Below the pieces are notes generated by a model. The model had not been told where the DNA came from. It did not search any database and was given only the letters and a program-made list of their open reading frames with translations. A stretch of DNA of 64,000 nt from Limisalsivibrio acetivorans. GTDB taxonomy: Bacteria; Chrysiogenota; Deferribacteres; Deferribacterales; Geovibrionaceae. The translations under genes and the position numbers were made by a program. Of this stretch, positions 1 to 9,091 are shown piece by piece; position 1 is the first letter of the stretch; each line of letters begins with the position of its first letter. Location of the stretch: the NCBI RefSeq assembly GCF_000421105.1, contig NZ_ATWF01000001.1, positions 177,987 through 241,986 of the forward strand. Direction: 5' to 3'.

Positions 1-420
1 AAGATCCACCACGTCAGTGTAGTCAGTGATCGTGTGGCCGGAGACGCCCTCCAGAAGATGATCTTCGAAAGTTCCCTCCCGCCGGGATGCGAACTTGAAA
101 TTGAATCCCTTGATGATTTCATAGACAGCTTTACCAAAGAGGAGCATGGAAAGGAGTTCTTCCTTGTTCTGCTCGAATCCGTTAACGACCTCTACAAATG
201 CATGGAGCTTATCGACAGCGATATATATGTGAACATAGGCTGTGTGGCGAGCCGTGAGCATAAGGTGGAGGTATCCAATACCGTTTTTCTTGACCTCTCG
301 GAGATCGAGATGGTCAGCATCATCAGAAACAAGGTGGATGTTTATATCCACAAGGTCCCATGGGAGCCCAGCGTTGAGATACGCAACTTCTCTCGTCTGT
401 TGAGGGGCGGTCTCTCATGA
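1..420 (+). CDS. PTS mannose-family IIB subunit (5' truncated)
   Basis: The frame is open from base 1, so the gene begins upstream of the window; 139 residues plus the stop are visible. The segment VVSDRVAGDALQKMIF followed by a Pro-Pro-Gly turn matches the second beta strand and helix of mannose-family IIB proteins, which carry phosphate from IIA to the sugar. The N-terminal part with the phosphorylated histidine is outside the window, so catalytic competence cannot be judged. A GTG at 34 is a possible start only on paper; homology continues upstream of it. The stop overlaps the next gene's ATG by 4 bp, and IIC, IID, HPr and Enzyme I follow, which supports the family call. Confidence 0.85.
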   Translation, partial: KIHHVSVVSDRVAGDALQKMIFESSLPPGCELEIESLDDFIDSFTKEEHGKEFFLVLLESVNDLYKCMELIDSDIYVNIGCVASREHKVEVSNTVFLDLSEIEMVSIIRNKVDVYIHKVPWEPSVEIRNFSRLLRGGLS

Positions 421-1070
421 AGATGTTTCTGCTTCTCGTCTATTCGGGGCTGATAACCGTAGACAGGGGAGCAGGATTCAACCTGATGATCTCCCGCCCC
501 ATAGTAGTCTCCGTTGTTATAGGCTCCATGTACGGCTACGTGTTGGAGTGTTTCCTTGCGGGACTTCTGTTTGAGATTATAGGGCTTGTGGATGTTCCTG
601 TGGGAACAAGGATAACGAAGGACGACAGCTTCGGTGCCTATGCGGCGAGCCTGTTAATCTCCTTCCATGCGGTCACCAGCATGAGCAACTATATCCTCGG
701 GCTTCTTCTCATACTAGTGGTGATGTTCCCTGTGACCTATTCCGAACAGATAAGTAGACAACTCAATAAAGCCCTTTATTTGCGGGAGCTTAAGAAGGGG
801 GAGCGTTTTAGCGCCTCAAAGCTTATCCATTCCGGGCTTATCATACATTTCTTTCAGGGGATGGTTGTATACAATCTGGCTTTTGTTGTTATCTTCTTCG
901 TTTATGATCAGCTTACAAACTTTCTTCCATGCAAGGATAATTTTACACCATATCTGGTGTTCACCTTCATGTTCCTCAGCGGGTTCCTTCTTCGTTTCCT
1001 TTCGGGGAGCAGTGCAGTCAAATATATGCTTTTCGTTGCGGGAGCTGCCGCAGGGTGGGTGCTTATATGA
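417..1070 (+). CDS. PTS mannose-family IIC membrane subunit
   Basis: A 217-residue, very hydrophobic protein with about six membrane segments. Its position between a IIB and a IID gene and residues such as RGAGFNLMISRP near the N-terminus fit the IIC permease of the mannose PTS family, which with IID forms the sugar channel. It is shorter than enterobacterial ManY (about 266 residues) and diverged, so the substrate cannot be read from sequence. The ATG overlaps the IIB stop (ATGA) and its own stop overlaps the IID start, so the genes are translationally coupled. Confidence 0.75.
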   Translation: MKMFLLLVYSGLITVDRGAGFNLMISRPIVVSVVIGSMYGYVLECFLAGLLFEIIGLVDVPVGTRITKDDSFGAYAASLLISFHAVTSMSNYILGLLLILVVMFPVTYSEQISRQLNKALYLRELKKGERFSASKLIHSGLIIHFFQGMVVYNLAFVVIFFVYDQLTNFLPCKDNFTPYLVFTFMFLSGFLLRFLSGSSAVKYMLFVAGAAAGWVLI

Positions 1071-1765
1071 AAAGAAGCTCCGCACTCTTTAAGAGCCTGT
1101 ACTATCATGCATCGCTCAACCATGAAAACATGCAGGGAACGGGTTTCTGCTGGCTTCTTCGGGATCTGAACAGATCAAACGATCTCGGCATCGATGAGGA
1201 AACTTTCCAGAAACAGAGGGAGTACTTCAACACCCACCCATTTCTGGTCAACTTCGTCCTTGGAATGTGGGTTAAGGAGTATCAGGAAAACTCTAAGCCG
1301 GATCTCATGAAGAAGGCTTACTCATCCGCCTTCGGCGCACTCGGGGACAGCTTCTTCGGGCACTCCCTCCGGCCGCTGGCATTTGTTCTTGCAGCTTTGG
1401 CAGGTCTTTACAACCCTCTTATCGGTGTTCTTGTATACCTGCTTTTCTTTAACACTTTTCATCTCTCCTTTCTGCTGATGGGTCTTGATATAGGCCACAG
1501 CCTCGGCAAGGAGGTTATAACATGGTTCAACAGGATTAAGTTCAACCGATGGCCTGTCCGTTTCGATATGCTTTCGGTTTTTTTACTCGGCTTTTTTATA
1601 TCGGCGCTCTTCCGGACGGAGGTTGATGTTAATGTCGACCTTTTCTTTCTGGGGGCGGGGTATGTCCTTCTCGGGATAGCCATAGGCAAACGGGTGGATA
1701 TTGTGCTTGGTCTGGTTATAAATCTAATGATCAGCGGATTGATCTTTTTTACTATGGGGGTTTAG
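1067..1765 (+). CDS. PTS mannose-family IID membrane subunit
   Basis: This 232-residue protein contains the IID signature region: QGTGFCWLL near residue 25 and EYFNTHPFLVNFVLGM near residue 60, matching the conserved GF..LLP and FFNTHP..G segments of mannose-family IID proteins. The C-terminal half is hydrophobic. I chose the ATG at 1067, which overlaps the IIC stop as ATGA, over a GTG at 1055. The protein is shorter than ManZ (about 280 residues). With IIC it would form the membrane part of a sugar permease or a regulatory PTS branch. Confidence 0.85.
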   Translation: MKRSSALFKSLYYHASLNHENMQGTGFCWLLRDLNRSNDLGIDEETFQKQREYFNTHPFLVNFVLGMWVKEYQENSKPDLMKKAYSSAFGALGDSFFGHSLRPLAFVLAALAGLYNPLIGVLVYLLFFNTFHLSFLLMGLDIGHSLGKEVITWFNRIKFNRWPVRFDMLSVFLLGFFISALFRTEVDVNVDLFFLGAGYVLLGIAIGKRVDIVLGLVINLMISGLIFFTMGV

Positions 1766-2041
1766 ATGTCCGAAGGTAACCGGAGTATAGAGATTATCAA
1801 CGAGCTTGGGCTCCATGCCAGAGCAGCGGCGGGCTTTGTTAAGGTTGCGGAGAAGTTCAGCTCGGAGATAAAGGTTAAGAAGGACGGCGTAGAGGTGAAC
1901 GGCAAAAGCATTATGGGCCTTATGATGCTGGCCGCCCAAAAGGGGACCAGTATCGAGGTTATCGCCGCCGGAGAGGATGCAGAAGAGGCACTTGATGCCA
2001 TCTGTGGTCTTGTCTCGGATAAGTTTGGAGAGGAAAAGTGA
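1766..2041 (+). CDS. ptsH: Phosphocarrier protein HPr
   Basis: A 91-residue HPr with the active-site motif GLHARAA; His17 would accept phosphate from Enzyme I and pass it to IIA/IIB domains. Ser48 in NGKSIMGLMML lies at the place of the regulatory serine phosphorylated by HPr kinase in bacteria that have HprK; no kinase gene is in the window. The gene starts directly after the IID stop and overlaps ptsI by 4 bp (GTGA). This arrangement of sugar-specific subunits, HPr and Enzyme I in one transcript suggests a self-contained phosphorelay. Confidence 0.95.
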   Translation: MSEGNRSIEIINELGLHARAAAGFVKVAEKFSSEIKVKKDGVEVNGKSIMGLMMLAAQKGTSIEVIAAGEDAEEALDAICGLVSDKFGEEK

Positions 2042-3780
2042 AAGAGATCAAAGGGATTGGCTCCTCTGAAGGGATCATCATAGGAACATGCTACCTCCTC
2101 GATCGTGAGAACGTGAGCGTTATGCGCCGCACTATCACGGAGGAGGAGACAGACATGGAGATTGAGCGTCTCAGTGAGGCCTTCAATAAGGCCATAGCCT
2201 ACATGGAAGACGTTAAGTCTATGAGCATGGATGATTTGAGCGAAAGCCATTCACTGATATTCGACGTATACCTGATGCTCCTGAAGGATGAAACGCTGGC
2301 TGGTGAAAGCCGCCGCATTATATCGGAGAATCTGGTAAACGCCGAATACGCCCTGAATCTGGCGGGAAAGAACCTTATGGCGTCCTTTGAAGCGTCTAAT
2401 AACGAGTATCTCAGGGAAAGAAAAAACGATATTCACCATATAGTTCAGAAGGTTCTGCGTTTTCTTACAGGGCATGAGTATGACAGGCTCGAGAGTGTTC
2501 AAGATGGGGCTGTTGTTGTTGCGCATGATTTATCCCCCTCGGACACAACGCATATGGTGCGCCAGAAGATAAAGGGCTTTGCCACCGATCTGGGGAGCCG
2601 TGTTTCCCATACATCGATCCTCGCAAAATCCCTCGGCCTTCCGGCCGTTGTGGGTATAGGCAGTGTCACCGAGTTTGTTCAGAACGGTGAGACTGTCATC
2701 ATCGACGGCTTTGAGGGGCTGGTAATCGTTAACCCCGATGAGGAGACCCTTGAGGAGTACAGACGCAAAGAGGAACGATATCACGCATACATAAAATCCC
2801 TTGAGAAGCTTAGGGATGCAGAGGTTAAGACCCTGGATGAGCGGGACGTGTTCCTCTACTCAAACATCGAGCTTAACGATGAGATATACCTCTCCACCAT
2901 GAACAATGCCGCCGGTATAGGTCTTTACAGAACGGAATATATCTACCTCCAGCACGGAGACGTAAGCGAGGAGAAGCAGTTTGAGATACTTAAAGAGGCC
3001 GTGGAGCTGAACAACGGCAAGCCCATAACCGTTAGAACCTTCGACCTCGGTGGTGAGAAACTCTCCGGAAAGATGCCCCATCCCGATGAGCAGAACCCTG
3101 TCCTCGGACTTCGTGCCATAAGGTATTCCCTGCGTTTCAGGGAGTTTTTCATCAAACAGATGAGGGCTATCATGCGCAGTGCCGTTTACGGCGATGTTAA
3201 GGTTATGTTCCCCATGATATCCGGCATGGATGAGCTTTTGCGGGCGAAGGAGGCCTTTGCCGAGGCGGCGGAATCCCTGCGGCTGGAGGGTGCGGACTAC
3301 CGTGATGACCTTCCGCTCGGTGTTATGATGGAGCTCCCCTCCCTTGCGATCATCAGCGATATGATAGCAAAGGAGGTGGACTTCATGAGTGTAGGCACAA
3401 ACGACCTCATCCAGTACACCCTTGGCATAGACCGGAATAACGAATACGTTGCATACCTTTACAGACCGGCGCATCCCGCAGTACTGAACCTGCTTTTCAA
3501 TATTATCGAGAGTGCAAAGAGGGAAGGGGTTGAATGCTCCGTATGCGGCGAGATCGCAGGCGAGCCGAAGTACATCCCCATTCTGCTGGGGCTAGGTTAC
3601 AGGCATCTCAGCATGAGCCCTGCGCATATCCTTAAGGCTAAGAAGCTCATAAAACAGCTTGATACGGCGAAGTGCCGTGAGCTTGTGGAGGAGCTTAAAA
3701 CCTGCCGCACCTCACCCCTTGCTGAGGAGATGGTTATGGAGTTCATCAAGACCAGCGGAGAGGGTGTATACTTCAGCTAG
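2038..3780 (+). CDS. ptsI: PTS Enzyme I, phosphoenolpyruvate-protein phosphotransferase
   Basis: A 580-residue Enzyme I, close to the family's usual 570-575. It transfers phosphate from PEP to HPr in the cytoplasm. The phosphorylated histidine is His191 in SRVSHTSILAKSLGLPAVVG. The PEP-binding TIM barrel is present, with RTFDLGGEK, NPVLGLRAIRYSL, SVGTNDLIQYTLGIDRNN and CGEIAGEP, the last giving the conserved catalytic Cys503. The start is GTG overlapping the ptsH stop. The GG usually before TSH is replaced by GSRVSH, which is common in non-enteric homologues. Confidence 0.96.
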   Translation: MKEIKGIGSSEGIIIGTCYLLDRENVSVMRRTITEEETDMEIERLSEAFNKAIAYMEDVKSMSMDDLSESHSLIFDVYLMLLKDETLAGESRRIISENLVNAEYALNLAGKNLMASFEASNNEYLRERKNDIHHIVQKVLRFLTGHEYDRLESVQDGAVVVAHDLSPSDTTHMVRQKIKGFATDLGSRVSHTSILAKSLGLPAVVGIGSVTEFVQNGETVIIDGFEGLVIVNPDEETLEEYRRKEERYHAYIKSLEKLRDAEVKTLDERDVFLYSNIELNDEIYLSTMNNAAGIGLYRTEYIYLQHGDVSEEKQFEILKEAVELNNGKPITVRTFDLGGEKLSGKMPHPDEQNPVLGLRAIRYSLRFREFFIKQMRAIMRSAVYGDVKVMFPMISGMDELLRAKEAFAEAAESLRLEGADYRDDLPLGVMMELPSLAIISDMIAKEVDFMSVGTNDLIQYTLGIDRNNEYVAYLYRPAHPAVLNLLFNIIESAKREGVECSVCGEIAGEPKYIPILLGLGYRHLSMSPAHILKAKKLIKQLDTAKCRELVEELKTCRTSPLAEEMVMEFIKTSGEGVYFS

Positions 3781-3790
3781 ACAAAAAAGT

Positions 3791-3819
3791 CTGGCAAAAT
3801 CGAATGTGTCCGTTATAAT
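3791..3819 (+). promoter_or_regulatory. Candidate sigma-70 promoter for pgsA
   Basis: CTGGCA (3791-3796), a 17-bp spacer and a perfect TATAAT (3814-3819). A transcript starting near 3826 would have a leader of about 23 nt containing GGAGAG at 3838-3843, well placed for the ATG at 3849. It separates the PTS genes from the phospholipid and riboflavin genes. Confidence 0.6.
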
Positions 3820-3848
3820 CGCAGACCTATATCAAATGGAGAGAAGCC

Positions 3849-4418
3849 ATGTCCGAAATGTCCAAAGAGCTTAATCTTCCCAATAAACTGACAATACTGA
3901 GGATCTTCGCCATACCGGTATTCCTTGTGATCCTCTATTACGATAAAAGCTACTTCAATGTTATCGCCTGCATTCTCTATACCATCGCCGCCCTTACGGA
4001 TTATGTGGACGGATATATCGCACGGAAGTACAACCTTGTTACGGATCTGGGGAAGATCCTCGATCCCGTTGCGGATAAGATACTTGTTGCCGCCACGATG
4101 ATAGCCCTTGTTGAGATGGGGCGCCTTGAGGGTGCAGTTGTTATGCTTATCCTTGCCCGTGATTTCGCCATGGGAGCCCTTCGCAACGTTGCCTCCAGCA
4201 AAGGTGTGATAATCGCCGCCGGAAAGATGGGCAAATGGAAAACAGCCTTCCAGATGGTTGGTGTGGGTATGATCATCTTCAAAAACGAGCTTTTCGGCGT
4301 AGATATCATGATGATCGGAAAGATCCTCGTATACATATCCCTCGTACTCTCCGTCTATTCTGCGGTGCAGTATTTCAACAGCTATTACGGAAAAGAGGAT
4401 GAGCAGAGTACTGATTGA
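3849..4418 (+). CDS. pgsA: CDP-diacylglycerol-glycerol-3-phosphate 3-phosphatidyltransferase
   Basis: A 189-residue membrane enzyme that makes phosphatidylglycerol phosphate, the committed step to phosphatidylglycerol and cardiolipin. The CDP-alcohol phosphotransferase motif is complete at about residues 51-77: DYVDGYIARK, then GKILDPVADK, supplying the metal-binding aspartates. Hydrophobic segments flank it. The N-terminus LNLPNKLTILRIFAIP is typical of PgsA. A promoter and GGAGAG site lie just upstream. Its 3' end overlaps the following Fe-S protein gene by 20 bp, and plsY follows, giving a phospholipid cluster. Confidence 0.95.
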   Translation: MSEMSKELNLPNKLTILRIFAIPVFLVILYYDKSYFNVIACILYTIAALTDYVDGYIARKYNLVTDLGKILDPVADKILVAATMIALVEMGRLEGAVVMLILARDFAMGALRNVASSKGVIIAAGKMGKWKTAFQMVGVGMIIFKNELFGVDIMMIGKILVYISLVLSVYSAVQYFNSYYGKEDEQSTD

Positions 4419-5487
4419 GGGGGTAGATTCCTACGGCAGTGAATCCCTGAACAGGTTTATTTATGACTACCTTGCCCCTTCGGCTGAAAGGCTCAGGAAA
4501 TGTTCACTTATCCTCGTTAAGCCTAACCTTCTCCTTGCCGCACCGCCTGATAGAGCTATAACCACCCATCCGGCGGTTGTGGATGCTGTGATCACGGAGC
4601 TCAGGAAATTCACCGATGCAGAGATCGTTCTTGGCGACAGTCCCGGTGCAAACTTTAAGAACTACAATATCGTCCTTGATAAAACCTGTATGACACCCGT
4701 TCTTGAGAAGCATGGAATCGAAGCCGTACGCTTTGAATCCTCCGCTCCATCCAGCAGGGAGGGTAGGGTCTATGCCTCCATAGGCGACAGAGCGGACCTT
4801 ATAGTAAACGTCTGCAAGCTTAAAACCCACTCCCTCACGGGGCTCACCCTTGCCGTCAAGAATATGTTTGGTCTTGTGCCGGGAACTGCAAAGGTTGGCT
4901 ATCACAGGGAGCATCCCGTGGACAGCGATCTTGCCGCAAATATATACGACCTTTTCACCTTTTTCAAAGGGCGCATGCTCAACATCATGGACGGTATTAC
5001 CGCCCATGAGGGTGACGGACCCTCCAGAGGAAGGGCAAAGGATACGGGGATTATGGCCGCATCGGACGATGCCGTGGCTCTGGATATCGCTGTTACAAGG
5101 TTACTGGGCTTTGAGGAGGGCTTCTGCCTTACAAATGCCGCCGCTGTTGAAAACGGCTACGACAGTTCTTCTATAGAGGTGACGGCTGAGAATGTGCCGG
5201 AGGGGTCGAGTATAAAGAGACCCATCTCCAAGATGCGCAATATCCTCCCCGGTTTCCTTAAGAAGTATCTGGCCGAGCAGGTTTATGTTAAGCCTGTCAT
5301 TATCGGCGAAAAATGTATAAAATGCAGGCTCTGCGTGAAAAGCTGTCCTGTGGATGCCATATCCGAAGGTGAGCTTTTCAGCATAGACCATGATAAATGC
5401 GTGGAATGCTTCTGCTGCCATGAGGTCTGCGAGTCAGACGCTGTGGGGGTTAAGCGTTCCCTTCTGCACAGGATGTTTGTGAAATGA
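4399..5487 (+). CDS. DUF362 domain protein with two C-terminal 4Fe-4S clusters
   Basis: A 362-residue protein. Residues 1 to about 290 form a DUF362 domain (LVKPNLLLAAPP, GDSPGANFKNY, NVCKLKTHSLTGLTLAVKNMFGLVPG, ending in DAVALDIAVTRLLGF). The C-terminus holds two ferredoxin motifs, CIKCRLCVKSCPVDAI and CVECFCCHEVCESDAV; in the second the usual Pro after the last Cys is replaced by Glu. The family has no established biochemical role that I can assign from sequence; an electron-transfer or Fe-S-linked function is inferred. It overlaps pgsA by 20 bp and plsY by 4 bp, so it is co-transcribed with phospholipid genes. Confidence 0.85.
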   Translation: MSRVLIEGVDSYGSESLNRFIYDYLAPSAERLRKCSLILVKPNLLLAAPPDRAITTHPAVVDAVITELRKFTDAEIVLGDSPGANFKNYNIVLDKTCMTPVLEKHGIEAVRFESSAPSSREGRVYASIGDRADLIVNVCKLKTHSLTGLTLAVKNMFGLVPGTAKVGYHREHPVDSDLAANIYDLFTFFKGRMLNIMDGITAHEGDGPSRGRAKDTGIMAASDDAVALDIAVTRLLGFEEGFCLTNAAAVENGYDSSSIEVTAENVPEGSSIKRPISKMRNILPGFLKKYLAEQVYVKPVIIGEKCIKCRLCVKSCPVDAISEGELFSIDHDKCVECFCCHEVCESDAVGVKRSLLHRMFVK

Positions 5488-6077
5488 AATACGCCGCACT
5501 TCTTTTATGCTATTTTATCGGCTCCATCCCCACCGCTTATGTTATCGTTAAGGCCGTTAAAGGTATAGACATCCGCACGGTGGGAAGCGGAAACGTGGGA
5601 GCTACAAATGCCGGCCGTGTGATGGGAAAGGCCGGCTTCATCTCCGTATTCGCAGTGGATATGCTCAAGGGCTTTGTGCCGGTATACCTTGTTCAGTCCG
5701 TATGGCCGGAAATAACTCTGGCGGCGGCTGTTCTCGTTATCGGCGGGCATACGTATACAGTTTTCCTCAACTTCAAAGGGGGGAAAGGCGTTGCGACGGC
5801 TGTGGGTGTGTTTCTGGCCATGGCGCCTGTTTCACTCGGTGTAGCGGCGGTGGTCTTCGGTATCGTACTGCTCGCATCCAGAATGGTTTCCCTCAGCTCC
5901 ATAACAGCGGCCGCCGCCCTTGCGGGTGCGGTTCTGGTTCTGGAGCCGGATCTCTCCATGAAGATTTTCACGGTGCTCATCGCCGGCTTTGTTATATATA
6001 AGCACAAGTCCAATATTGGCAGAATAATAAGAGGAGAGGAGAGCAGGATTGGCTCGAAGAACGGTAAATCCCCTTGA
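5484..6077 (+). CDS. plsY: Acyl-phosphate glycerol-3-phosphate acyltransferase PlsY
   Basis: A 197-residue integral membrane protein that uses acyl phosphate to acylate glycerol-3-phosphate, the first step of phospholipid synthesis in most bacteria. Conserved motifs are visible: GSIPTAY near residue 12, GSGNVGATNAGR near 36, DMLKG near 57 and FKGGKGVATAVG near 96, the last two lining the active site. About five membrane segments. The ATG overlaps the DUF362 gene's stop. With pgsA two genes upstream it forms a phospholipid operon that runs on into riboflavin genes. Confidence 0.95.
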   Translation: MKYAALLLCYFIGSIPTAYVIVKAVKGIDIRTVGSGNVGATNAGRVMGKAGFISVFAVDMLKGFVPVYLVQSVWPEITLAAAVLVIGGHTYTVFLNFKGGKGVATAVGVFLAMAPVSLGVAAVVFGIVLLASRMVSLSSITAAAALAGAVLVLEPDLSMKIFTVLIAGFVIYKHKSNIGRIIRGEESRIGSKNGKSP

Positions 6078-7215
6078 TATAATGGATGAATGCGTCCAGC
6101 TCGCCCTTGGCGGCAGAGGCGCAACGAAGACAAACCCCATCGTAGGCTCCATCGTTGTTAAGGACGGCGAAGTTATCGGAAGGGGGTTCCACGAGGAATA
6201 CGGATCAGCCCATGCAGAAGTAAACGCCCTGAACGAGGCGGGAGAACTCGCAAGGGGAGCGGATCTTTACGTAACGCTGGAGCCGTGTTCCCATCAGGGG
6301 AAAACCCCCCCTTGTACGGACAGGATCATCCAGTCCGGCATAAAGCGTGTCTTTGTGGGTGTTGTGGACCCGAACCCTGTTAATGCGGGTAAGGGGCTTG
6401 AGAAGCTTATGGAGGCTGGTTTAGAGGTTTTTCTCGGTTACCGTGAAGAGCTTTGCGCCGCTGTTATAGAGGATTTCACCAAGCTTACTCTTACAGGCAA
6501 ACCCTACTTCACCCTTAAAACAGCCTCAACTCTGGACGGCAAGCTTGCCACCAGAACGGGTGAATCTAAATGGATAACCGGAAGCCCCGCAAGGGCTTAT
6601 GTGCATTACCTCAGAAGCGTTTCCGATGCTGTCCTGGTTGGCGTTAATACGGTTATAGCGGATGATCCGGCACTGACCGTGCGGGATCATATCTTCGATG
6701 CGGAGGAGCCCTTTAAGATCGTTATGGACCCCTCCGGCAGGCTCCCTCTGGGGTGCAGGCTTTTGAACGAAACACCTGAAAAGCTTGTCTATGTAACATC
6801 CCCTGAGGGTGGTAAGATCTCCGAGGCCGTTATCGATAAAGGGGGAACAGTTCTCCGTCCCGGAATGGACGGCAGGTACATAAATATGGATGCCCTTGCA
6901 GAGGGGCTTGTGAAGCTCGGTATAATGAATGTATTAATCGAAGGGGGTGGCGAAACCGCTGGAGCCTTCTTCGATTCGAAACTGATAGATAGAGGCAATT
7001 TCTTTATAGCATTAAAGGTTATGGGCGGTCGTGATGCCGTAACCTGCATAGGTGGCGAGGGGATATCAAGCGTAGCGGATGCCTATCCGATGATAGACCC
7101 CGAGATAAAGCGTTTCGGCGAGGATCTTCTCGTCCATGGACGTTTCACAGACTACCGCAAATACGTTCTCGATTTAACGGAGAAACTGAGGAATAGATGT
7201 TCACGGGAATTATAG
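6049..7215 (+). CDS. ribD: Bifunctional diaminohydroxyphosphoribosylaminopyrimidine deaminase / 5-amino-6-(5-phosphoribosylamino)uracil reductase
   Basis: A 388-residue RibD catalysing the second and third steps of riboflavin synthesis. The N-terminal deaminase has the zinc site HAEVNAL and PCSHQGKTPPC; the C-terminal reductase begins near residue 150 with TASTLDGKLATRTGESKWI and has the LIEGGGETAG segment. The start is taken as TTG at 6049 because GAGGAG (6031-6036) and AGGAGAG lie upstream; an ATG at 6082 is possible but has no clear ribosome site. It overlaps plsY by 29 bp. No FMN riboswitch precedes it. Confidence 0.93.
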   Translation: MARRTVNPLDIMDECVQLALGGRGATKTNPIVGSIVVKDGEVIGRGFHEEYGSAHAEVNALNEAGELARGADLYVTLEPCSHQGKTPPCTDRIIQSGIKRVFVGVVDPNPVNAGKGLEKLMEAGLEVFLGYREELCAAVIEDFTKLTLTGKPYFTLKTASTLDGKLATRTGESKWITGSPARAYVHYLRSVSDAVLVGVNTVIADDPALTVRDHIFDAEEPFKIVMDPSGRLPLGCRLLNETPEKLVYVTSPEGGKISEAVIDKGGTVLRPGMDGRYINMDALAEGLVKLGIMNVLIEGGGETAGAFFDSKLIDRGNFFIALKVMGGRDAVTCIGGEGISSVADAYPMIDPEIKRFGEDLLVHGRFTDYRKYVLDLTEKLRNRCSREL

Positions 7216-7844
7216 AGGAAACTGGAAGGATAAAGAGCGTAAGCCGCGGGGGTAACTCCGCCGTACTCTCCATCTCCTGCTCCAGGGTGCTGGAGGATAC
7301 AAAAACCGGTGATTCCATAGCTGTTAACGGTGTATGTCTCACTGCGACCACGATCTCCGATGACGGCTTCACTGCGGATCTTTCCTTTGCCACCCTCGAG
7401 AACAGCTCCCTCAAAAACGTAAAATCGGGTGACAGGGTAAACCTTGAGCGTGCACTGACACTTAACACACGCCTGGGCGGACACCTTGTGAGCGGACATG
7501 TGGACGGGCTGGGTATCGTGGAGGATATAAAGCCTATGGGCGAATCCTACCTCCTTTCCATCCGCTTCCCCGAGGAGATATCCCGTTACATAACCGATAA
7601 GGGTTCCATATGTGTGGACGGTATAAGCCTCACCACCTCCGCCGTTCGGGGGAACATCTTTGATGTTGCGGTTATCCCCCATACCTATAAGGAGACTACC
7701 CTTTCGGACAGAGCCCGCTCCCATGCGGTCAACCTTGAAGTTGATGTGATAGCACGCTATCTTGAGAAGTTATTGAAAAAGGGTGGCGGTAACGATACAT
7801 TATCTGGTAAATTACTCGACTTGGACCTTAATAATCCATTTTGA
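7197..7844 (+). CDS. ribE: Riboflavin synthase alpha subunit
   Basis: A 215-residue protein of two tandem lumazine-binding barrels, which dismutates two 6,7-dimethyl-8-ribityllumazine molecules to riboflavin. The start MFTGIIEETG is the family signature and fixes the ATG. Both repeats show the paired motifs VNGVCLT with GGHLVSGHVDG, and VDGISLT with IPHTYKETTL. It overlaps ribD by 19 bp and runs into ribBA. The name ribE is used here as in E. coli ribC/ribE nomenclature for the synthase. Confidence 0.95.
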   Translation: MFTGIIEETGRIKSVSRGGNSAVLSISCSRVLEDTKTGDSIAVNGVCLTATTISDDGFTADLSFATLENSSLKNVKSGDRVNLERALTLNTRLGGHLVSGHVDGLGIVEDIKPMGESYLLSIRFPEEISRYITDKGSICVDGISLTTSAVRGNIFDVAVIPHTYKETTLSDRARSHAVNLEVDVIARYLEKLLKKGGGNDTLSGKLLDLDLNNPF

Positions 7845-7867
7845 AACGATTCGGAGGTTTCTACCTA

Positions 7868-9082
7868 ATGACATATAAGCATCTTGCCACGATCGAAGAG
7901 GCTCTCGACGATCTTAAAAACGGCAGAATGGTAATACTCGTCGACGACGAGGACAGGGAGAACGAGGGTGATCTCGTCCTTCCTGCGGAGTATGTTACTC
8001 CTGAAGCAATTAACTTCATGGCAAAATATGGGCGTGGGCTCATTTGTCTCTCTATGACAGAGAGCAGATGCGACAAGCTTGGTCTTAACCTTATGGTGGG
8101 TGAGGACAACAACTCAGCCCGTTTCGGAACCGCCTTCACAGTCTCCATTGAGGCTAAGGAGGGGGTTACCACCGGTATATCCGCCTATGACAGGGCGCAG
8201 ACGATAAAGGTCGCCATCGATGATAACTCCGAGGCGGCAGATCTCGCAAGACCCGGACACATCTTCCCCCTCAGAGCAAGAGACGGCGGTGTTCTGGTTC
8301 GTGCAGGACAGACCGAGGGGTCTGTGGATCTCATGAAGTCGGCCGGGCTTAAGCCCGCAGGCGTTATCTGCGAGATCATGAACGACGACGGCAGTATGGC
8401 AAGAATGCCCCAGCTGGACGAGTTCGCCGAAGAGCACAACCTCAAGATAATCACCATCGCCGATCTTATCTCATACCGTATGGATCATGAGAAGCTCATC
8501 GAACAGACAAGCCCCGCGAATCTCCCCACATCCATGGGTGAGTTCAACATCTTCGGCTATAAGAGCGTTGTGGACGGTCAGGAGGCTGTGGTTCTCACAA
8601 AGGGGGAGCTAGGCGGCGAGAAGCCCGTTCTGGTGCGTGTGCATTCCCAATGCCTCACAGGTGACGTCTTCGGTTCACTCCGCTGCGACTGCCGCTCCCA
8701 GCTCCATGAGGCTATGAAGCTCATTGAGGAAGAGGGGAGAGGAATCCTGCTCTATATGTTCCAGGAGGGGCGGGGAATCGGCATTCTGAATAAGATTAAC
8801 GCCTACCACCTGCAGGATGAGGGGATGGATACCATCGAAGCGAACCTGCACCTCGGGTTCCAGGAGGATCTGAGGGATTACGGTTTCGGGGCACAGATCC
8901 TGCGCCATTTCGGTGTTCGTGAGATGCGCCTTATTACGAACAACCCCAAGAAGATCCGCTGCCTCTCCGGCTACGGACTTGAGATAGTGGAGCGTGTGCA
9001 GACCGACAGCTGCATGAACCCCCACAACGAGAAATACCTTAAAACAAAGAAAGCCCGCATGGGGCACGACCTGAATATCTAG
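7868..9082 (+). CDS. ribBA: Bifunctional 3,4-dihydroxy-2-butanone 4-phosphate synthase / GTP cyclohydrolase II
   Basis: A 404-residue fusion. The N-terminal RibB domain (to about residue 200) carries [16 protein letters not shown] and [20 protein letters not shown]; the C-terminal RibA domain has the zinc cysteines in [16 protein letters not shown] and the GTP-binding [19 protein letters not shown]. These enzymes supply both the four-carbon unit and the opened GTP ring for riboflavin. The ATG at 7868 is preferred because GGAGGT (7853-7858) sits 9 bp before it; a TTG at 7841 lacks such a site. It follows ribE and precedes ribH. Confidence 0.96.
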   Translation: MTYKHLATIEEALDDLKNGRMVILVDDEDRENEGDLVLPAEYVTPEAINFMAKYGRGLICLSMTESRCDKLGLNLMVGEDNNSARFGTAFTVSIEAKEGVTTGISAYDRAQTIKVAIDDNSEAADLARPGHIFPLRARDGGVLVRAGQTEGSVDLMKSAGLKPAGVICEIMNDDGSMARMPQLDEFAEEHNLKIITIADLISYRMDHEKLIEQTSPANLPTSMGEFNIFGYKSVVDGQEAVVLTKGELGGEKPVLVRVHSQCLTGDVFGSLRCDCRSQLHEAMKLIEEEGRGILLYMFQEGRGIGILNKINAYHLQDEGMDTIEANLHLGFQEDLRDYGFGAQILRHFGVREMRLITNNPKKIRCLSGYGLEIVERVQTDSCMNPHNEKYLKTKKARMGHDLNI

Positions 9083-9091
9083 GAGGAAGCT

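Noticed and set aside
5900-6081. FMN riboswitch ahead of ribD
   Set aside because: ribD overlaps plsY and the upstream sequence is plsY coding; no room or RFN-element sequence pattern.
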